Shown here one piece after another: positions 25,619-40,305 of a stretch of DNA of 64,000 nt. How positions within the stretch are numbered: the stretch's first letter is position 1; the number at the start of each line of letters is the position of its first letter. Under the pieces are notes generated by a model. That model searched no databases, was not told where the DNA came from, and saw only the letters and a list, made by a program, of their open reading frames with translations. Source of the stretch: Dirofilaria immitis (lineage: Eukaryota; Nematoda; Chromadorea; Rhabditida; Onchocercidae); assembly GCA_024305405.1 (NCBI GenBank), contig JAKNDB010000064.1, forward strand, positions 930,001 through 994,000, given 5' to 3'. The translations under genes were made by a program, and so were the position numbers.

Positions 25619-28600
25619 TCACAGGACAGTTTTCGTGGACATCCGCATTCGAGCTAAACGGAGCCCTTTTATTCGAGATGTAGTCAACCGGAAATTACTG
25701 GAAGCATCCGGATTTCCATAACTTTGCTTATTGCTTGGATGATAGCATAAGCATGTATGTATATCCAGAATACTTCTACCGTAACACTTCGTGATACAGC
25801 TACAAGTACACGTTTCGTCGTTCCACATCCTATTTGGACCTTAAATGTAATCCTTTTTTTTAAACTTTTTTAAAAATCAGCAAAATATTTTTTTGCTTAT
25901 TTCGGAGCAAAAGCAAAAAGATTCTAGTGATTTTAGAAAATTAAAAAGAATTATAACACTAATAGGACTTTATATATGACATGGATTGGAAGTTTAAAAA
26001 TCCAATCAAAACAGAAAATTGAGTTTTATCTTCTGAATAGAATTTAATAGTTATCTTTTCGATTGAAACAAAGATTTGAGATCCGTCTATTCCACTGAAA
26101 AAAAAAGATTATCCATTAAAGTTAATTTATCCGGTCGAGAAAACAAATTTTTCTAAACTGATGGAAATTTTTTTTTTTTGATTAAGTATCAATTAAATAT
26201 ATGGGAAAGGAAACGAGATTTTATGTATATGATTAGAAAAAGAAATTGCATTTCATCTGTTCGATTAAGATATATCATATATTTATTTGATATTTAATCA
26301 AAAATTTTCCATCAGATTAAAAGGCAGTATTAAAATCTCTCCCTTATCGGATATGAAAAATTGAAGTCAAGCTATCCGGTTGGAAAAGGAAATTAATGTT
26401 CAGATTAGAGAACTACAATTCAGCTATCTAATAACAATCCATCCGACTTGTGATAGCAAAAAATTTGAATTAGCTATTCCGGAAATTTCTTTAACTTTTT
26501 AGATATCATGAACCTTGACAATCCTTTTTTTCTTCTTTGTTCTTGCATTCGCAATTACAATTCGGACCAACAATTTTTTTCTGAGAGCATTGAATATCTA
26601 CACCAAACTGCGTGCATTCTTGACAACTGCAAGCAGTATGTTGTTCGATTGTTATATTTCGTGTTTGGTTGATTGCAAACAGATTATTGCCAGAATATAG
26701 CATTTCAACGATCTGCAAAAACTGTTACTTTTATCTGTAGGTGAAGAAATGAATAATAAGCTATCGTAAATTTACATTTACTTGTTTCATATGAAGCATA
26801 TTTATAGGAAACAATTCCTAATATTCATCTGATTCTTTTCTATTTAACATTTTACTTCCTTGATCTGTCCCTCTTTTTGACTATTACATGATGCAATTTC
26901 ATCATCGTTAATTACGAATGATTAGTTACGAATGAATAAGTTATCAATGTAATAGGGAATGGACGAGTTAAATATAGCGTAGAAATATGCTGAAAAATGC
27001 ATCAAATTATTGAAAATTATCTTCATATAATATGCAGTTTGATTATAATGCTATTACTGTATATCATTATTATATATGAAGCATAATCATGCATTAATAA
27101 TCAAACTAAAAGGGAAAAAATAAAAAAAATTTATTCTATCATTCATCATTTTATTGCATGTAGTTGACTTGTTTGATCTGAGCATATTAGGTCTGATTTT
27201 CATACGTATTTCATTCGATTATGAATTAATACGATTAAAGATGGTATCATTTTTAGCTTACTTGAAATTTCTAGAGTAGATCGATAAATTGATGTTTTAA
27301 TGTTACAATTATCTGCAACATTTCTTATTAAAATAAATAGAGATACTGCAATATTTGTTATTGATAAATGATGTTATCTGCAGTATTTCTTAAAAAATTG
27401 ATAGATATAAATAGATCAAATGAATCGATAAATAAAGAGATAGATAGATAATCGATCATTTAGGTCTAGAAATTCAAAGTAAGCTAAAAATATCGTTAAC
27501 TGTTATGTTTACTGATCAGAATTGGAATATTATCTGTGCGATATAAAATGAAATGAAAGAAGCAAAGATGAAAAAATTATATGTTTTAGAATGTTACCGG
27601 TCGTTGAATATATTCAGTACTGATTGGATGACAACGTTCCGTGAATTCGCAGCATGATCCAATACACTGGGTTATTTCATAGCATCTCGGAAATATCAAT
27701 AATCCAGGATCGGGATTTTCCGGTAATATAGGAATACAAGCTTTTGCAACTCACATGTATCTTCACCTTGTCGAACCGTCCTTAGTATATCCAAACTTTT
27801 TTTGTATTATCTAAATTATAGATTACTTTTACTTTAAAAATAGGTATAATTGCTGACGGTGATTATTCTTGTGAATTATTTTGAAAGAAAAATTAATATA
27901 ATAAGTTTGATTGATTCAAAGAATTAATATCTAATAAGATTTTAATTTTTTTTCCTCTTATTAAATAGCGTGAAATTTTTCATATTCTCTAATGTTAGTA
28001 TGAACAGTATCTGATAAAGCTTATAAAACATATTGTGACTTAGAAATATAAAATGAAATGTAAATACTTTAACTAAAGTGGATTAAATTTAGTGCAAAAA
28101 TGATTTTCCAGCACTTCAGTCCTTTTTCTCTAACATAATCATAGTTATTTTATTGATAAGAACGTAGTAGATGATTATTTGTTGCTTGGCGGTAATGCTT
28201 TTCTCTTGTGGTCTTTATGTTAAATATAAAATTTAAATAGTTAAATGGATTGAAACAAAGAAATTGTTGATAATATAAGAGCTGGCACTATTAGTTTATA
28301 TTTTATATTTTGAAAAACTCTTCAGATTTTTTTTCAACTAAAAAGCAACTTGACTTAAGAAGTGTTTAATCTTAATTTAAATTTGTAGTGGCATAAAAGA
28401 GTGCTTTCTTTTTACTTTTTATTCTTCTCTTTTTCTTCTCTCTGAACTCTTTTTTCTACCTATTCTTGACATATCCTATCTATTATGTATGTTATTCATA
28501 GTTTATGTAATTAAATAGATCATTAATAATTGTATTTTTGAAATTTTTTAACATTATTCATGGATACAATAAATTTATTTGCTTAATGAAATTTTCGCTA

Positions 28601-29549
28601 ATACTTTCATAATTTTTTATTTATATTATATTATTTGCTTGACAATACGCAAATAATAGGAATAAATTCGAATATAAAAGCTATTAGAGTGGTAATTGCT
28701 TGAAAAATGGAAAAATTCGAGAAATGACAAGAATTATTACATTTCGGATGAACTTATTGCTATGAATATATAGTTTTACAAGATGAATTGGATGTATGGA
28801 GCGAGATTTTAGGAATTTTGGTACTGAATTTCTTATGGGAAATTTTATTATAAGATTATTACCATTATTTATTTTAAATGTATCATTTTTATAACTCAGT
28901 GAACATTTTCAAATTGATTTCATAGTTCTACTATTAAGTTTTTTTCCGCAACATAAGAGTCAATCAGGTATTATTGTTTATTGCTATTGTTGTTGTTTTT
29001 GGCCTTGTTATTATTATTTTTTTGTTCCTTTACTAAATTATTATTGTATTAGTCTTTATTATTATTATTCATACAACCCAATTAAGTATATACAACGAAG
29101 TAGGATTTAAATAATTATAATAATGTTTAAGTCTTAGAATTTTTGAAATTATAGATTATTAGGTTTTGCTATAAAGTTTTCTTTTTTTTTCAGATTCTAA
29201 TGAAGAAGATAATGAAATATGCAAAAATGAGCAAACCATCGACGTCTTGATGATTACTAGATTTTCTTGTAATAATTGATGGATGGAGTGTAGAAGCTCC
29301 ATAGAGCTTAATCCTGGTCTCCGATTTTGATCGTATTTCTGCAGGTTGTAATTTTTTCTGATCCTTGAAGATTGCTTCGTTTTTGTTTCCAAGTAAGTGT
29401 GGTGCATACGAAAGCTGTGTGATAGATAGCAGATCATCAAATGTATGCGCTTCGCGTACCCTTTTGCGTAGATCATCAGGAATGATCTTTTGTGCTGACG
29501 ATTGTTTCGGTAGTAATAGTAATAGTTGTATTATTAAGATAATCATCAT
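25619..29549 (-). CDS. pvf-1: Secreted PDGF/VEGF-family growth factor (PVF-1-type, 4 exons)
   Basis: Exons: 29237-29549, 27598-27810, 26514-26712, 25619-25839; about 315 residues. It starts with a signal peptide (MMIILIIQLLLLLPKQSSAQ). Next comes a stretch IPDDLRKRVREAHTFDDLLS that resembles the propeptide start of vertebrate PDGF-A. Exons 2-3 carry the cystine-knot pattern: TVRQGEDTCELQ, a C-I-P loop, FPRCYEITQCIGSCCEF with the invariant C-x-G-x-C-C core, ERCHP, and IEQHTACSCQEC. Exon 4 adds a Cys-rich tail (TCTCSCITKCYGRSILDIHT, CLC) like the C-terminal domains of VEGF-C/D. It presumably binds VEGF-receptor-like kinases. Exon 2 needs one A in the run complementary to 27742-27745. Its start phase suggests another in the A7 run at 27797-27803. 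The start has two adjacent Met codons. Confidence 0.86.
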
Positions 29550-32497
29550 TGATATAGTCTGTAGTATATGATTGAAATTAATTTTTGTTTAAATAATCTA
29601 ATTTTATATGATGTATATAATGGAGTTTAAATAACTATTTGTATATGTTAAGATTAATGGAAAAAGATGAGTAACCGTTTATCGTTTTTCGTTAATCTTA
29701 AAATATATTTCCATCTAATTCAGATTCAGTAAAATTGGACCAGATTGAACTGGTAATTATCACTAGTAATAATAAATTGCAATATACAGAACCGAAAGTA
29801 ATTCATTATAGTAAAATAAAGGTATGACATTTTCTGCTAATTTTAAATATAGGTTCCAAAACATCTATTATTGGGATTTAGTAATGTTAGAAGAAATTTA
29901 GATGACATTTCGAATTCCTAATGAGAAAAAGAATTGATTGAAAGAGAACTATAAAATATGAAATGAGATTTTCGTTTGGTTGGATGATGGTAAGGAAATT
30001 GGCTTGGGCAACTGTGTATCGATCATTTTGTCATTTGTTAAATGTTATATGATTAGTTTTCTTCTTTCATTTTCTACTGAACTTTTAATTTTCGTTTAGA
30101 TTTTTTAATTTTTACTTTCAGCTACCACATCAGAAGAATCAGAATCATTAATTTGATATAGTTTTTGAAAGGAAGAACAAAAATTGTTCCAGTTTAAATT
30201 TCCACGAATTGTTTGTTTTTTCAAAATGAAATAGTTCATGATTGAGGTAAGTTATTGATTTCGAGAAAAAAAGGAATTTAAAACAGCTGGTGCTTTTCTA
30301 GTGATAGATGCGAGAGAAGTTAAAGCAAGGAGGCTGTAGTCTGAAATGACATTAAACTTCACCGAAATGTGTGATAATGAAATAGCACTGCAATAATATA
30401 TCTGTAAAATGCAGATTTTTAAATGTTGAATAATGTTGAGCGGCATCGTGATGATTCATTATTATTAGTTTTTAGATTATATAAGAACATTCTCATGTTA
30501 AACTATTCTTTTTCAAAACATAAATTGGTCCAGTTATATGATTTTCGCAACAGTTACTTGGACTTTGGTCTTGTTTTTACAAGGATATTTCGTAGTATGC
30601 TTTGATAAAGGATTTTTTCTGATTTCTATTTTTTTTTAAATAATCCATCACTTTAGGTCAGCAGATTGATTTAATCATCTCTTTCTTTTCACTTTTTTTT
30701 TTAACTAAGTCGATAAGGACGGTGAGTTTTTTTTTTTTTTGGTAATCAGAGTTTATTAATTGCATTTTAATGTTAGGAGATATATTTTATTAAATGACTG
30801 GATTTTCTGGATAATTTGTCAAATTTTTTAAAAATCATTATCATATATCATGGCCGGTAGATTGGTTTAGTTTTAGCATCATCATTAAGATATTATTTAG
30901 TGTAAGCTATCTCTGAAATCTGCACTCGATGATGTGTTCGTTTCTGATCATAATCATGATATTTTTAATTCTCGTTGCCATTTCTTCATCTTTTATTTTA
31001 ATATTCTATTTCTTTTTGTACATTAGAATCAAATTAGGAATAAGTTATAAAAGAGCAAAAAAATAATTTCAAATAATTTGCATCGAATAATCATTCCAAC
31101 AACAATTTCTATTCAAATAATTGTACTTTTTTTGGAAAAAGTTTGCTTTTTGCTTTTGCTTTGGTCTTCATTTAGTATTTTATTTCATATTTAAAGCTAA
31201 TCATTGCAATATTTATTTATTTAATTGTTAATTTTATAATTCTAACTTCATTTTGATTTTCTTCTGAAATAAAATTACTGACCTATTGTTTGGAACGAAA
31301 AGTAGAATGATATGGTTGAATGAATTTTGACAAATGTGGTATTGGAAATGATGGGAGTACGAATGTTGATTGATTTGCCCTCTTTTCTTTTCCAATATAT
31401 GCCTGTGAAAGGTATGTTGTAGCTCATCCAGTCACTTTTCTCGTCTGTAATTTGTTATCAGAAGAAAATTTTTATTCAACTGCGAATAGATCACCTGAAA
31501 TGACTGCTCATAGTCGTATATCTATAATGGTATTTTTATAATTTTAATTTTGTTATAATCCGTAATTTACATTTTATTTTATCTAATCGAATCTTTTAAC
31601 TTCTCCTAGCATATATCATTAAGAATAACTAATAATTTTGATATGCAAATATGGAAATTTTAATCTTATTTTAGATGAAATTTATTCAAATTTTATAATG
31701 AAAATTGAAATAATGAAGTATCGGAATAATGGTGATAATAAATAGTAAAATAAACTTTCGAAATATTTATATAAGAAGTTATTTTTGACGATATTTTCAA
31801 TTTGCTTGAAATTATTCCACATGATATGATAAATGATCGTTAGATAACTTTTGCTTGCTTACTTTGTAGTTTTGCATGTAATCCAAATTATATAATTAGT
31901 TTAACGAAGTAAGCAAAAAAAATAAAAAATAAATAAAAAATTGCTTAGTTATGCGTTTATTTAGCTTATAAATGAAAATCAGGTTTATTTTATCAATTAA
32001 TATAATTTAGAATAATTTAATATTATTGAAAACATTTGATAGATAATGTTATCATATAACATAATATATTTGCAAATAATAAAAATAAGTGATAATGTGA
32101 TAGTGATGATATAAGAAGAGAAGAAAGATGAGACAATGTTGATATATTGTTTTAATATGGTGTCATTTTCTATGATGTTATTCGTCTGATCATATGTTAT
32201 TGAGTAATAATTGGTTAAATTTATTTGCAATTCATAGGAAACAATAATAAATTTTAGTCGGATAGATGATAGATACTATGGCAAAAAGAAGTTGATGACG
32301 GAAAATGTGAGTGGGTGATTGAGCTGGAAATTGTTATTTATTAGGAATTATTATCGATCAGACAGGTTCGGAGAAGAGAGAAGAAAAATTGTCGGAGAAG
32401 AGACATATTTATATATTGATGTTTGTTATATATATATTTGGATACATTAGTTATAGGTAATGTTTCCTTAGTAAATAATGCAATGAATAGAAAAATG

Positions 32498-32499
<2 letters not shown>

Positions 32500-32532
<33 letters not shown>
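32500..32532. repeat. (TA)n dinucleotide tract
   Basis: An uninterrupted TA run of about 33 bases between flanking AT-rich DNA. Confidence 0.95.
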
Positions 32533-32536
<4 letters not shown>

Positions 32537-34240
32537 TAATGGTGAGATATTTCGGACAATAATTTAAATAAATAAATGTATATAATATGATATGATACGA
32601 TATAGTATTATTTGCTAAGTAAATAAGATGAGTGATGTAGATGAATGATTTCTCGAGAAGGTATATTTTTCTTATATGATAAAATTATGTATTAGAATTA
32701 ATCAGACGAGATAAAGAATATTGGTAAATAATGATAATTTTATTATAAAATATAAGAATACGATAATAATAATATTATATATCAATATAGTCCTAATCAA
32801 ATAGGAAATATAGGTTTTTTTGTTTTCTTTTGATTAATAAAGGATAAATTGTTTATGAGGAAAAATGATTATTATCATTTAATGAATATTATTTTTTAAT
32901 AAATGATTTGAATTTTTAGAATCATACTAAAAGTAAAATCTAACTTTTTAAATTTTTTTTTTTAAAGAAATAAGATTAGACTGTTTATCATTTTTAACTT
33001 TTTGATAAGAAGGAATGATATATATGCATATTTTTTCAAATATTTAAATTGAGTAGCATTAAATGAATTATTTTATAAATACTTTTATGGCGTAATTTAG
33101 TTATTTTAAAATGGTTGATGATTCTTTCATGTGTTTTGCAATGACAAATAATAGTCTTTTCTAGAGAAAGACTATAAAGATAAGATAATTTCAAAAGAAA
33201 ACCTTTTTCTTTCTTCTTTTCATCCTCTCAACTTCTTCGCTTGATCCGATTTGAGTTTCGTTATCGGTTTAATTTCATATAAAATAAAGTTAATCCCTAA
33301 AATGCCGTATTTAGAACTAATGAAAATAAGACAATTAAAATGAAGTAATTTCATTATCCTGAAATAAAGTCGTATAGCTTAGATAACATTAAATTCGTTT
33401 TAAGAATAGTGTTGTATTAAATAAGAGATAAAAACTATGATCATTGCTGAGATTACTTGGAAATTATCGATGACCCTTTTTGTAAATCGTTGAATTAATA
33501 TCTTTCTCTATCATACATCCATATCAACTATGTGTGAGAATTGCAATTCAAGTTGCTTTATAAAATTTTATGCATTATATTGATTTTTACTTATTCTCTT
33601 TATATTAGCGAAAGTTTTATTTGTAGCTTTGAACAAAAGTAAACAAAAATGTCTGAGGAGATTGAATATTTGTCAAGTCTCGAACAATATCTTGTTTTCT
33701 TTTTGAAATATTTATTTCTCCTAAAATTATGAGCAATCATTAGTCTTTTTCATCTTTTAAACTTCATCGATAATATTTTAGTTGATAAAAAATAACTATG
33801 ATGTATTGAATGACTTTCCTCTCAGTTTATTAAACACTGTCTTTTTTTCACTTGATTGAGTGTTTGTTACTGTTATTATTATCTATTAATTTTGTATCAG
33901 TAATTCACCTGATAACTTGATTAATATTACTAATGATGATTGAAAATATTGGCCTTTATCTGTATAGCTTTTTTATCGCTCACGTCTTACAATAAAAAAG
34001 ATGATACATTACGCTGAATGAGTAATTAACTCATTATTTTCTCAAATATTTCAAATATTAATCATTCTAAGAGGATCTTTTATTTCATAGGTTTTACAAC
34101 AACTTCTTCATCTAATTTATTTTTTTTTTTAAATGATATTCGTGTTTTATTTTGATGCTTAAAAAAGATGTTTGCCATCGTTTATATCGTTATTTTCTTT
34201 TATTAATGCGGAAGCACTTAATTAATTAATATTCATTTAC

Positions 34241-34242
34241 AG
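34241..34242 (+). promoter_or_regulatory. Candidate trans-splice acceptor for ced-6
   Basis: ATTCATTTACAG ends at 34242, seven bases before the ATG at 34250. No upstream coding exon is in frame. This is typical spacing for a spliced-leader site. Confidence 0.6.
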
Positions 34243-34249
34243 ATATTAA

Positions 34250-37200
34250 ATGACTTCAAAAGGGAAAGAAATTTATAATACGATAAAACGTTCCCTTGGT
34301 TCTCAATCATTTGGTATTGCTAGTTCATCAAGTCATGTGAATGGAGTTCGATATGCTGGTAATACATCATCCAAATGGATACATCCACCCGGTTTGTTAT
34401 TTCATCCAAAATCATTTAGTTAGTATTAAAATGTTTCATGTCTGAAAATATTCCGATATTCTTTGTTCTTTATAAAATCAAAGATAAAAATGAAAGATAA
34501 ATTTTATTGCTTATAGATGTATTGCTTAATGGTCGTGTTGAATATTCTGTTAAAATGCTTGGTTTTGCGGAAGTATCAGAACCAAAAGGAACGCATGTTA
34601 TTCGAGATGCTATTCATGCTATACGATTTCAATTGCAGGTGAATAGTTTTTCTTTTTACAAATCTTCAATTCTTTTTTTATTTTCGTTCTATTTTTCATT
34701 TACTTTTGAAAATGCCTTAATTTTAGCCTTCCGGAATTATTTTTAAGAAAACAATCATAGAGTAATGCTTCAAATTTTATGTTAGTACTGTCGGCTAAAT
34801 TGCAGTTGAAGTCTTTTTCGAATCATACGGGATTTAAAAGAAACACCAGAAAGTATTATGACCCATAACGATCAAAATTCGATGACGACTAATACCAAGG
34901 ATGAATTCTACTTTACCCACAGTCCATTACAAATATTAGAAAGAATTTTTAAGTTTTGTTGCTCAATATTTTGAACCAAAAACAAAACTCAGAGATTGGC
35001 AAGATTTTGATCTACAACTTTGCTAATATTTTCGCAGCAATTCAGATAAGTCGAGGAGTTACAGGGCATTCGGGCGCAAAGCTTAAAAAGTGGATTTGCA
35101 AATTAATGTGGATGGTTTAACTGTTATTGAAGCAAAGACGAAAATGATTTTATTCAAATATCCCCTCCATCGAATCTCATTTTGTGCTGATGACAAACAG
35201 GTTAACCTTTTTTATAATCTTTTTTTTTTTTTTTTAATTTTGAATGCTGACAGAATAGTTGCCGATTTTCTTTATGCATGAATTATTCTGCTGCAAAAAT
35301 GGCTGCTATAACATTATCAAGGTTACTTGAGATCGATAACTCCCTGATTGGAAATTAAATTTGATAATATCAGGCAATACATTTCATTTTTTGTTATAGA
35401 AATAAAATTATATTGCATTATGTTGCAGGATAAAAGAGTTTTTTCATTTATTGCCAAGGCTGAATCTTCAGCTAGACATGATTGTTTTGTCTTTCTAAGT
35501 GAGAAATTAGCAGAGCAGATTACTCTCACTGTCGGTGAAGCTTTTGATCTTGCATATCAGGTAAAATTATTTAATGATTTTGCTTAGACGTTAAATAATA
35601 AGGATGAGTGATGTGGCTAGTTTATTTTATTTCATTTATTTGTCCTACGTATAGTGAGATACACTGTGGGTTAGAAGAAATTATTGTACGGTTTAGGTGT
35701 TCCAGAGGATTTGATAGCGGGAAAATGGATGGACTTAATGTTTGGATAAATCATAAATTATAAAGTTCTAATTGTAAGATGATGTCTACGATATACACTT
35801 AACGCACATCCACTTCTCATCCATTTTTACGTTTTCTTTCAGAAATTTCTGGAGAAAAATGGACGAGATTTGGAAAATAAAAAGCAGTTGATTATGCTGA
35901 GGAAGCGAATAGCAGAGTTGGAACAGGAAAATAACGAACTTAAGGAGAAGCTTTATGCTCAACAAAACCAGAAGGTTTTGTATCGTTTAATATTCATTAC
36001 ATGTTTTATTAATATCCCAAAAATTGAAATTCTTTTGGGAGAACAACAATTCTTTCGAAGTTCCGAAAAAAATTTTCAAATCTATTTTGATGTTGATTAT
36101 TTTATAAATGCTTTTGACTAATCCAATTGATTATTAGGAGGATTCCGTGCCACCCCTACCAACCTCACCGATGCCTCGTGAACCACCTCCGGGAATCACG
36201 CCAAATTTAATGAATGATATAATACCCGCAATTGTCCCACCGCCAGCTATTCCACGGCGGCATCATACAAGCACCGTGACGACAAGTGATCCCATTAGAA
36301 ATTTTCCACAGGTTTGGTCCTAATTAATTCTTTAATTTTGAAACATCGTTTCTAAACCTTCATGGACAATTAATTAGTCGAAGTGTTCGATACTATGCAA
36401 GTCTTTGGCTTAGAGAATTATTCATTGGTGTAACTATCGGGGAAGTATTTTTCTCAGATCGAAAGCTTTGACGTTTTGAGTTTTATACCACTGACAAAAA
36501 TTATACCATTTTTGCGTTTCACAACAGCTTTATTAAGTTGTATTTTCTATTAATTGCTTAGATGCAGGGCTTTTAAAGGGAATGTTTTCCTAGCACTTCT
36601 AATATTATTAATCTGCAATTAGAATTTATTATCCTGATTAACAAATGTTCTTGGAATTGGACCAAATAATTAAAAATAAAAGTCAATTGCTTAAGCTTGT
36701 CCAAGTTGGGATTTTAATAGTTTCTAAATTGGAATTTTATTTTTAAATGGACCATTTTACTTCATAAAGGCATCATTGGTTGATGAGTCATTTTTCAATT
36801 ATCTGATTAGAACTTATTTGATTTTGATATCTTAAATCATTTCTTTTAAATGATGTTTTGCTACGAAATTTGAATATTGTATTTTATTATAAAACGATTT
36901 GAAAGGTTCAGGTCGGAAAACGTTTAGAAAATTTGCAATTGGATAAAATGGAAGATTTATTTGATGACGAGTTTGATCCACGAGCAGATGAAAAGAAAAA
37001 AGCAGCAATGGGAGGAAAAACAGAGAAGGATAAATTTGGCCTTGATCCGTTTGGGGATGATTTCATGAACGATGTCCTTGTATGCTTTTTGTACATTTAT
37101 TTTTTTATCTTTTGTTCAACTTTCGATTCAGTGACTGAATGTTTAGTCCATTCATGTATTACAACATTTCCGACTTTTCATTTTTTTTTCTAATTTCTTG

Positions 37201-37857
37201 AAAAAGAAAAACTATGGGAATTACACAGGTAACACAGTCAGGTAATAGATTTCTTCTTTACATTTTTTGAGAATCTTCTTTTGTTAGAGTCTGGAGCAAA
37301 AGCCAGTTTTCGATGCACCATCCACTTCAGAACACGAACCAACACCGGAACAATTTGATGAAATGTTATCAATAGTAAGAATTTTGAATGTTATTTTTAG
37401 AATAAAAAGAAGAAAAATAGGTTAGTGTCGAAGTATCATGCACGTTATTAGTTTCCTGAAACTGTGATGATTCCTTTTTTTTTGAAAATTAAGGAAAAAA
37501 GCTCAAAAATGATAAAATTATGGATGATTTCTTGACTCTTAAAGCTTATTGCATAACGAACGTATCGTAAGAATCATGTAAGCACATTTCATGGGAATAA
37601 CAGATTATGTGCATTTGGAGAAGCATGATTATTTCAGATTATTTTAAAATTATATATTTTTAATCATTTTTGCTTTTCAGGTGGACAAACGATTAACGGA
37701 ATTACGAGATGGATTTGCGTCAGGGATTTTAGCAATGGGTGATACGGGTGATGCAGCACGTGATCTGCACAATATTTATAGTTTACCAGCTCAATCTCCA
37801 GAAGTAAATACCGGTGAAAAGAATCAAACAAAAGTTACACAAAATGGTCATACTTGA
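34250..37857 (+). CDS. ced-6: CED-6/GULP engulfment adaptor (PTB domain, 9 exons)
   Basis: Exons: 34250-34391, 34517-34638, 35046-35200, 35429-35560, 35843-35974, 36138-36311, 36912-37079, 37288-37374, 37681-37857; 429 residues with one A added at 35085-35089. The PTB domain runs from about residue 43 to 190: [60 protein letters not shown] and [19 protein letters not shown]. Exon 5 is a coiled coil with [20 protein letters not shown]. Exon 6 is Pro-rich, with [10 protein letters not shown]. Exon 7 is acidic, with LDPFGDDF, a DPF-type clathrin-adaptor motif. This order is that of CED-6/GULP1, which links the phagocytic receptor CED-1 to engulfment of dying cells. Exon 3 uses the acceptor ending at 35045, not the CAG nine bases earlier, because only that keeps the frame open. 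Confidence 0.94.
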
Positions 37858-38487
37858 TCATATTTCAAGTCATCCTTGCCATTTGAAAAATTGCTGAAAT
37901 TATGTCACACAAATTCTATCTTTCATATTCTCTTTTTCTGAAAAATTGATAAAACCTTATCGAATATTTGAAGAAAAAGACTAAAGATATTTGTTGAGAA
38001 AATTAGGGAATTCGCTTGCTAAAGCAGTAACTAAATGATTAATTTGAAATGGGCTAAGAAAGTGAAAGACATATTCGCACAACATATATTCGCAAATTTA
38101 GTACTTGATAAAAAAAATGCTATATGTTTTGATATTTCATGGAAGCGAAAGTCGAACGTAACTGTAAAAATTATCGTTATTTATTGTTTACTCTTATGGG
38201 AATCGTTAAGTATTATGTATTTAGTGTAATTTGAATGGATTTCAAAAATCCAATAATTTAGAAACATGTTATTTTAAACTGAAATTCAAAATTATAATTC
38301 CTGATGTTATGTCTTGATTGTAAACGAATGCAATTCAAACAGTTTCATCAATTCTTTGCTCATTATTTCGAGCGAATCACAAATGATCGCTAATTTAGAG
38401 CAGATTTAAGCAGTGCTATGAACGGGATATAAGCGTATATAACTATGATTTCTTCGAGAAGGTATCCTGAAAAAGTGTAATTTATTT

Positions 38488-38493
38488 AATAAA
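38488..38493 (+). terminator. Candidate poly(A) signal of ced-6
   Basis: First AATAAA downstream of the ced-6 stop, about 630 bases away. A second copy lies at 38880-38885. Which one is used cannot be told from sequence. Confidence 0.35.
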
Positions 38494-40303
38494 ATTCGAG
38501 AATAATCTATCGATTTAATTCTTCGTAATTCATTCTCTTATTTTCTTTATACTTTATCATTTATTGAAGGAAATTTTATGCCTTAATAAGTTTTGCCTGT
38601 CTATCCCTATTTTTTTCTCGTCTTGTTTTTTTTTGAGTTTCTGATAGATTTCAGAAACATATCACTATCAAATGATTTACTGCATAGTGTTTATATGACA
38701 ATACCACTGAATGGAATATAATCTCACTTAATGTACATTATCTAATTCTGTCAACGTACATTTTACTTCTATCGATTTTTTTATTCAATAGAAGAAATGA
38801 TTTACAAGTGTGTATCTTACACTTCTGTGAAAAAAAAAAAAAAAAAAAACAAGAGGGTTGTTACAATGCTTGTATATCGAATAAAGTTATAGTTAAACAT
38901 AAAGAGATATTGATTCCTCTCTTAGATAGAGAAAAAAAAGATAAGTAAATTACTAATTTATGTATCGCTTTGCTATAATCAGTTCTCACTTCCCTTTGCG
39001 AAGATATTTGAAATAATTATGGTAAAATAAATCGAATGGAAATTACTGCAGCAATTTATGAAAATAATTCGTTGATTATCATGATCCCTCTTTTTTTCTT
39101 TTTCAATACATGCGGAATCTAGCAATTATCATAAAACTTTTTCAACAATATGGAACGACTTAATACTTGGCATATTCTTGTTTAGACGACTGAGATATGT
39201 GATACTAGCATAGCGTATATCTGATTAGTGTACTATCTCAAGAAGCACCACTGTTTATCCTAACAAACTATGAAAATCTCTCAAGAAACCACTTCGTCCA
39301 AATTAAAGCATCCTGTCAAGACATCAAAAAGTGATACAATCTATGTGGAAATTGTTTTCATAGCGATCCGCAATATAATTTGTAAAATATGCTTGTCTCT
39401 CGATTTTCCCGGTTTTTTTCCTCACTGTATTTGATGGGAAAAGAAAAATGGTGGAAGGAATGATTGGGAAAAAATTGGATGTAAGAAAAAAGAAAAATAG
39501 AAAGATGATAGAACACACAAAAGTGATAAAAATTGAGAGTACAAAAAATAGAAGACTATATGGATTTACTTGTTATCTAGAGTGAAAAAGAAATGTTAGA
39601 ATGGATAGGGGTTTTGAAGATTAAGAGGAGGAAAAAGATTCTTTCGAATGCTCAATTTTATGAAAGTTTGATATGCCTGTATGTGGTAGATTGCTGTTCT
39701 TTTTATGGACATCATATTTGTTTACCTATTTGTTTATCTCCTGTTGTTTACATATTTATTTATTGATTAATTGATTTACCGTATATATTATATTTGATAA
39801 TTAATTTTGCTTATTTATTTAATCGATTTACATTATAAATTAAATTATTTTATTATCCGAAATATGCTGCTAAAATTAATTTAGTCAATAAATAAATAAA
39901 CAAATAAGACGAAATAAATAAACAGATCATTTTTATATCAAAACAATAACCGATAATAATTTGAATTAATCATTAATCTTATTAATTGCCCTTTATATTC
40001 TCTTTATTAATGGTAATAATGATTAAATGATGTTATCCGAATTACTTGTTGTTTTTTTTTAGTACTGATTATTTTATTTATTTCTTTTTTTGTTTTGCTT
40101 CGAAAGTTTTCTGAACTAGCTATGAACGAAAGGGAAGGGATTTCATTTCGAATTTTATTCAAGAATTTTTGGCAGTGATGTTATTTGCTCATTTATACTA
40201 TTGACAATTTTGTTTTCGTAATATTTGTGATATCGTGTTGCAAAACGTTAGGAAGAAAAGGAAGGATTTCAATGCATCATTCGATAAATGGATAATTTGT
40301 TTC

Positions 40304-40305
40304 AG
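40304..40305 (+). promoter_or_regulatory. Candidate trans-splice acceptor for SSRP1
   Basis: AATTTGTTTCAG ends at 40305, 37 bases before the proposed ATG at 40343. It is a strong acceptor with no coding exon before it. Confidence 0.5.

Larger units (their letters stand above)
29550..34249. other. Divergent intergenic region between pvf-1 and ced-6
   Basis: About 4.7 kb that must hold both promoters, since the genes point away from each other. It is AT-rich with a TA dinucleotide tract near 32500-32532 and no long open frame. No conserved exon was recognised. A short frame with a good start context at 33649 (MSEEIEYLSSLEQYL) ends soon and is not joined to anything convincing. Confidence 0.6.

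Noticed and set aside
26515..26700. Plus-strand 61-codon frame
   Set aside because: Antisense shadow of growth-factor exon 3, which has the conserved cysteines.
33649..33729. ATG in good context (MSEEIEYLSSLEQYL) upstream of ced-6
   Set aside because: The frame ends soon, no donor leads in phase to ced-6, and ced-6 has its own acceptor just before its ATG.
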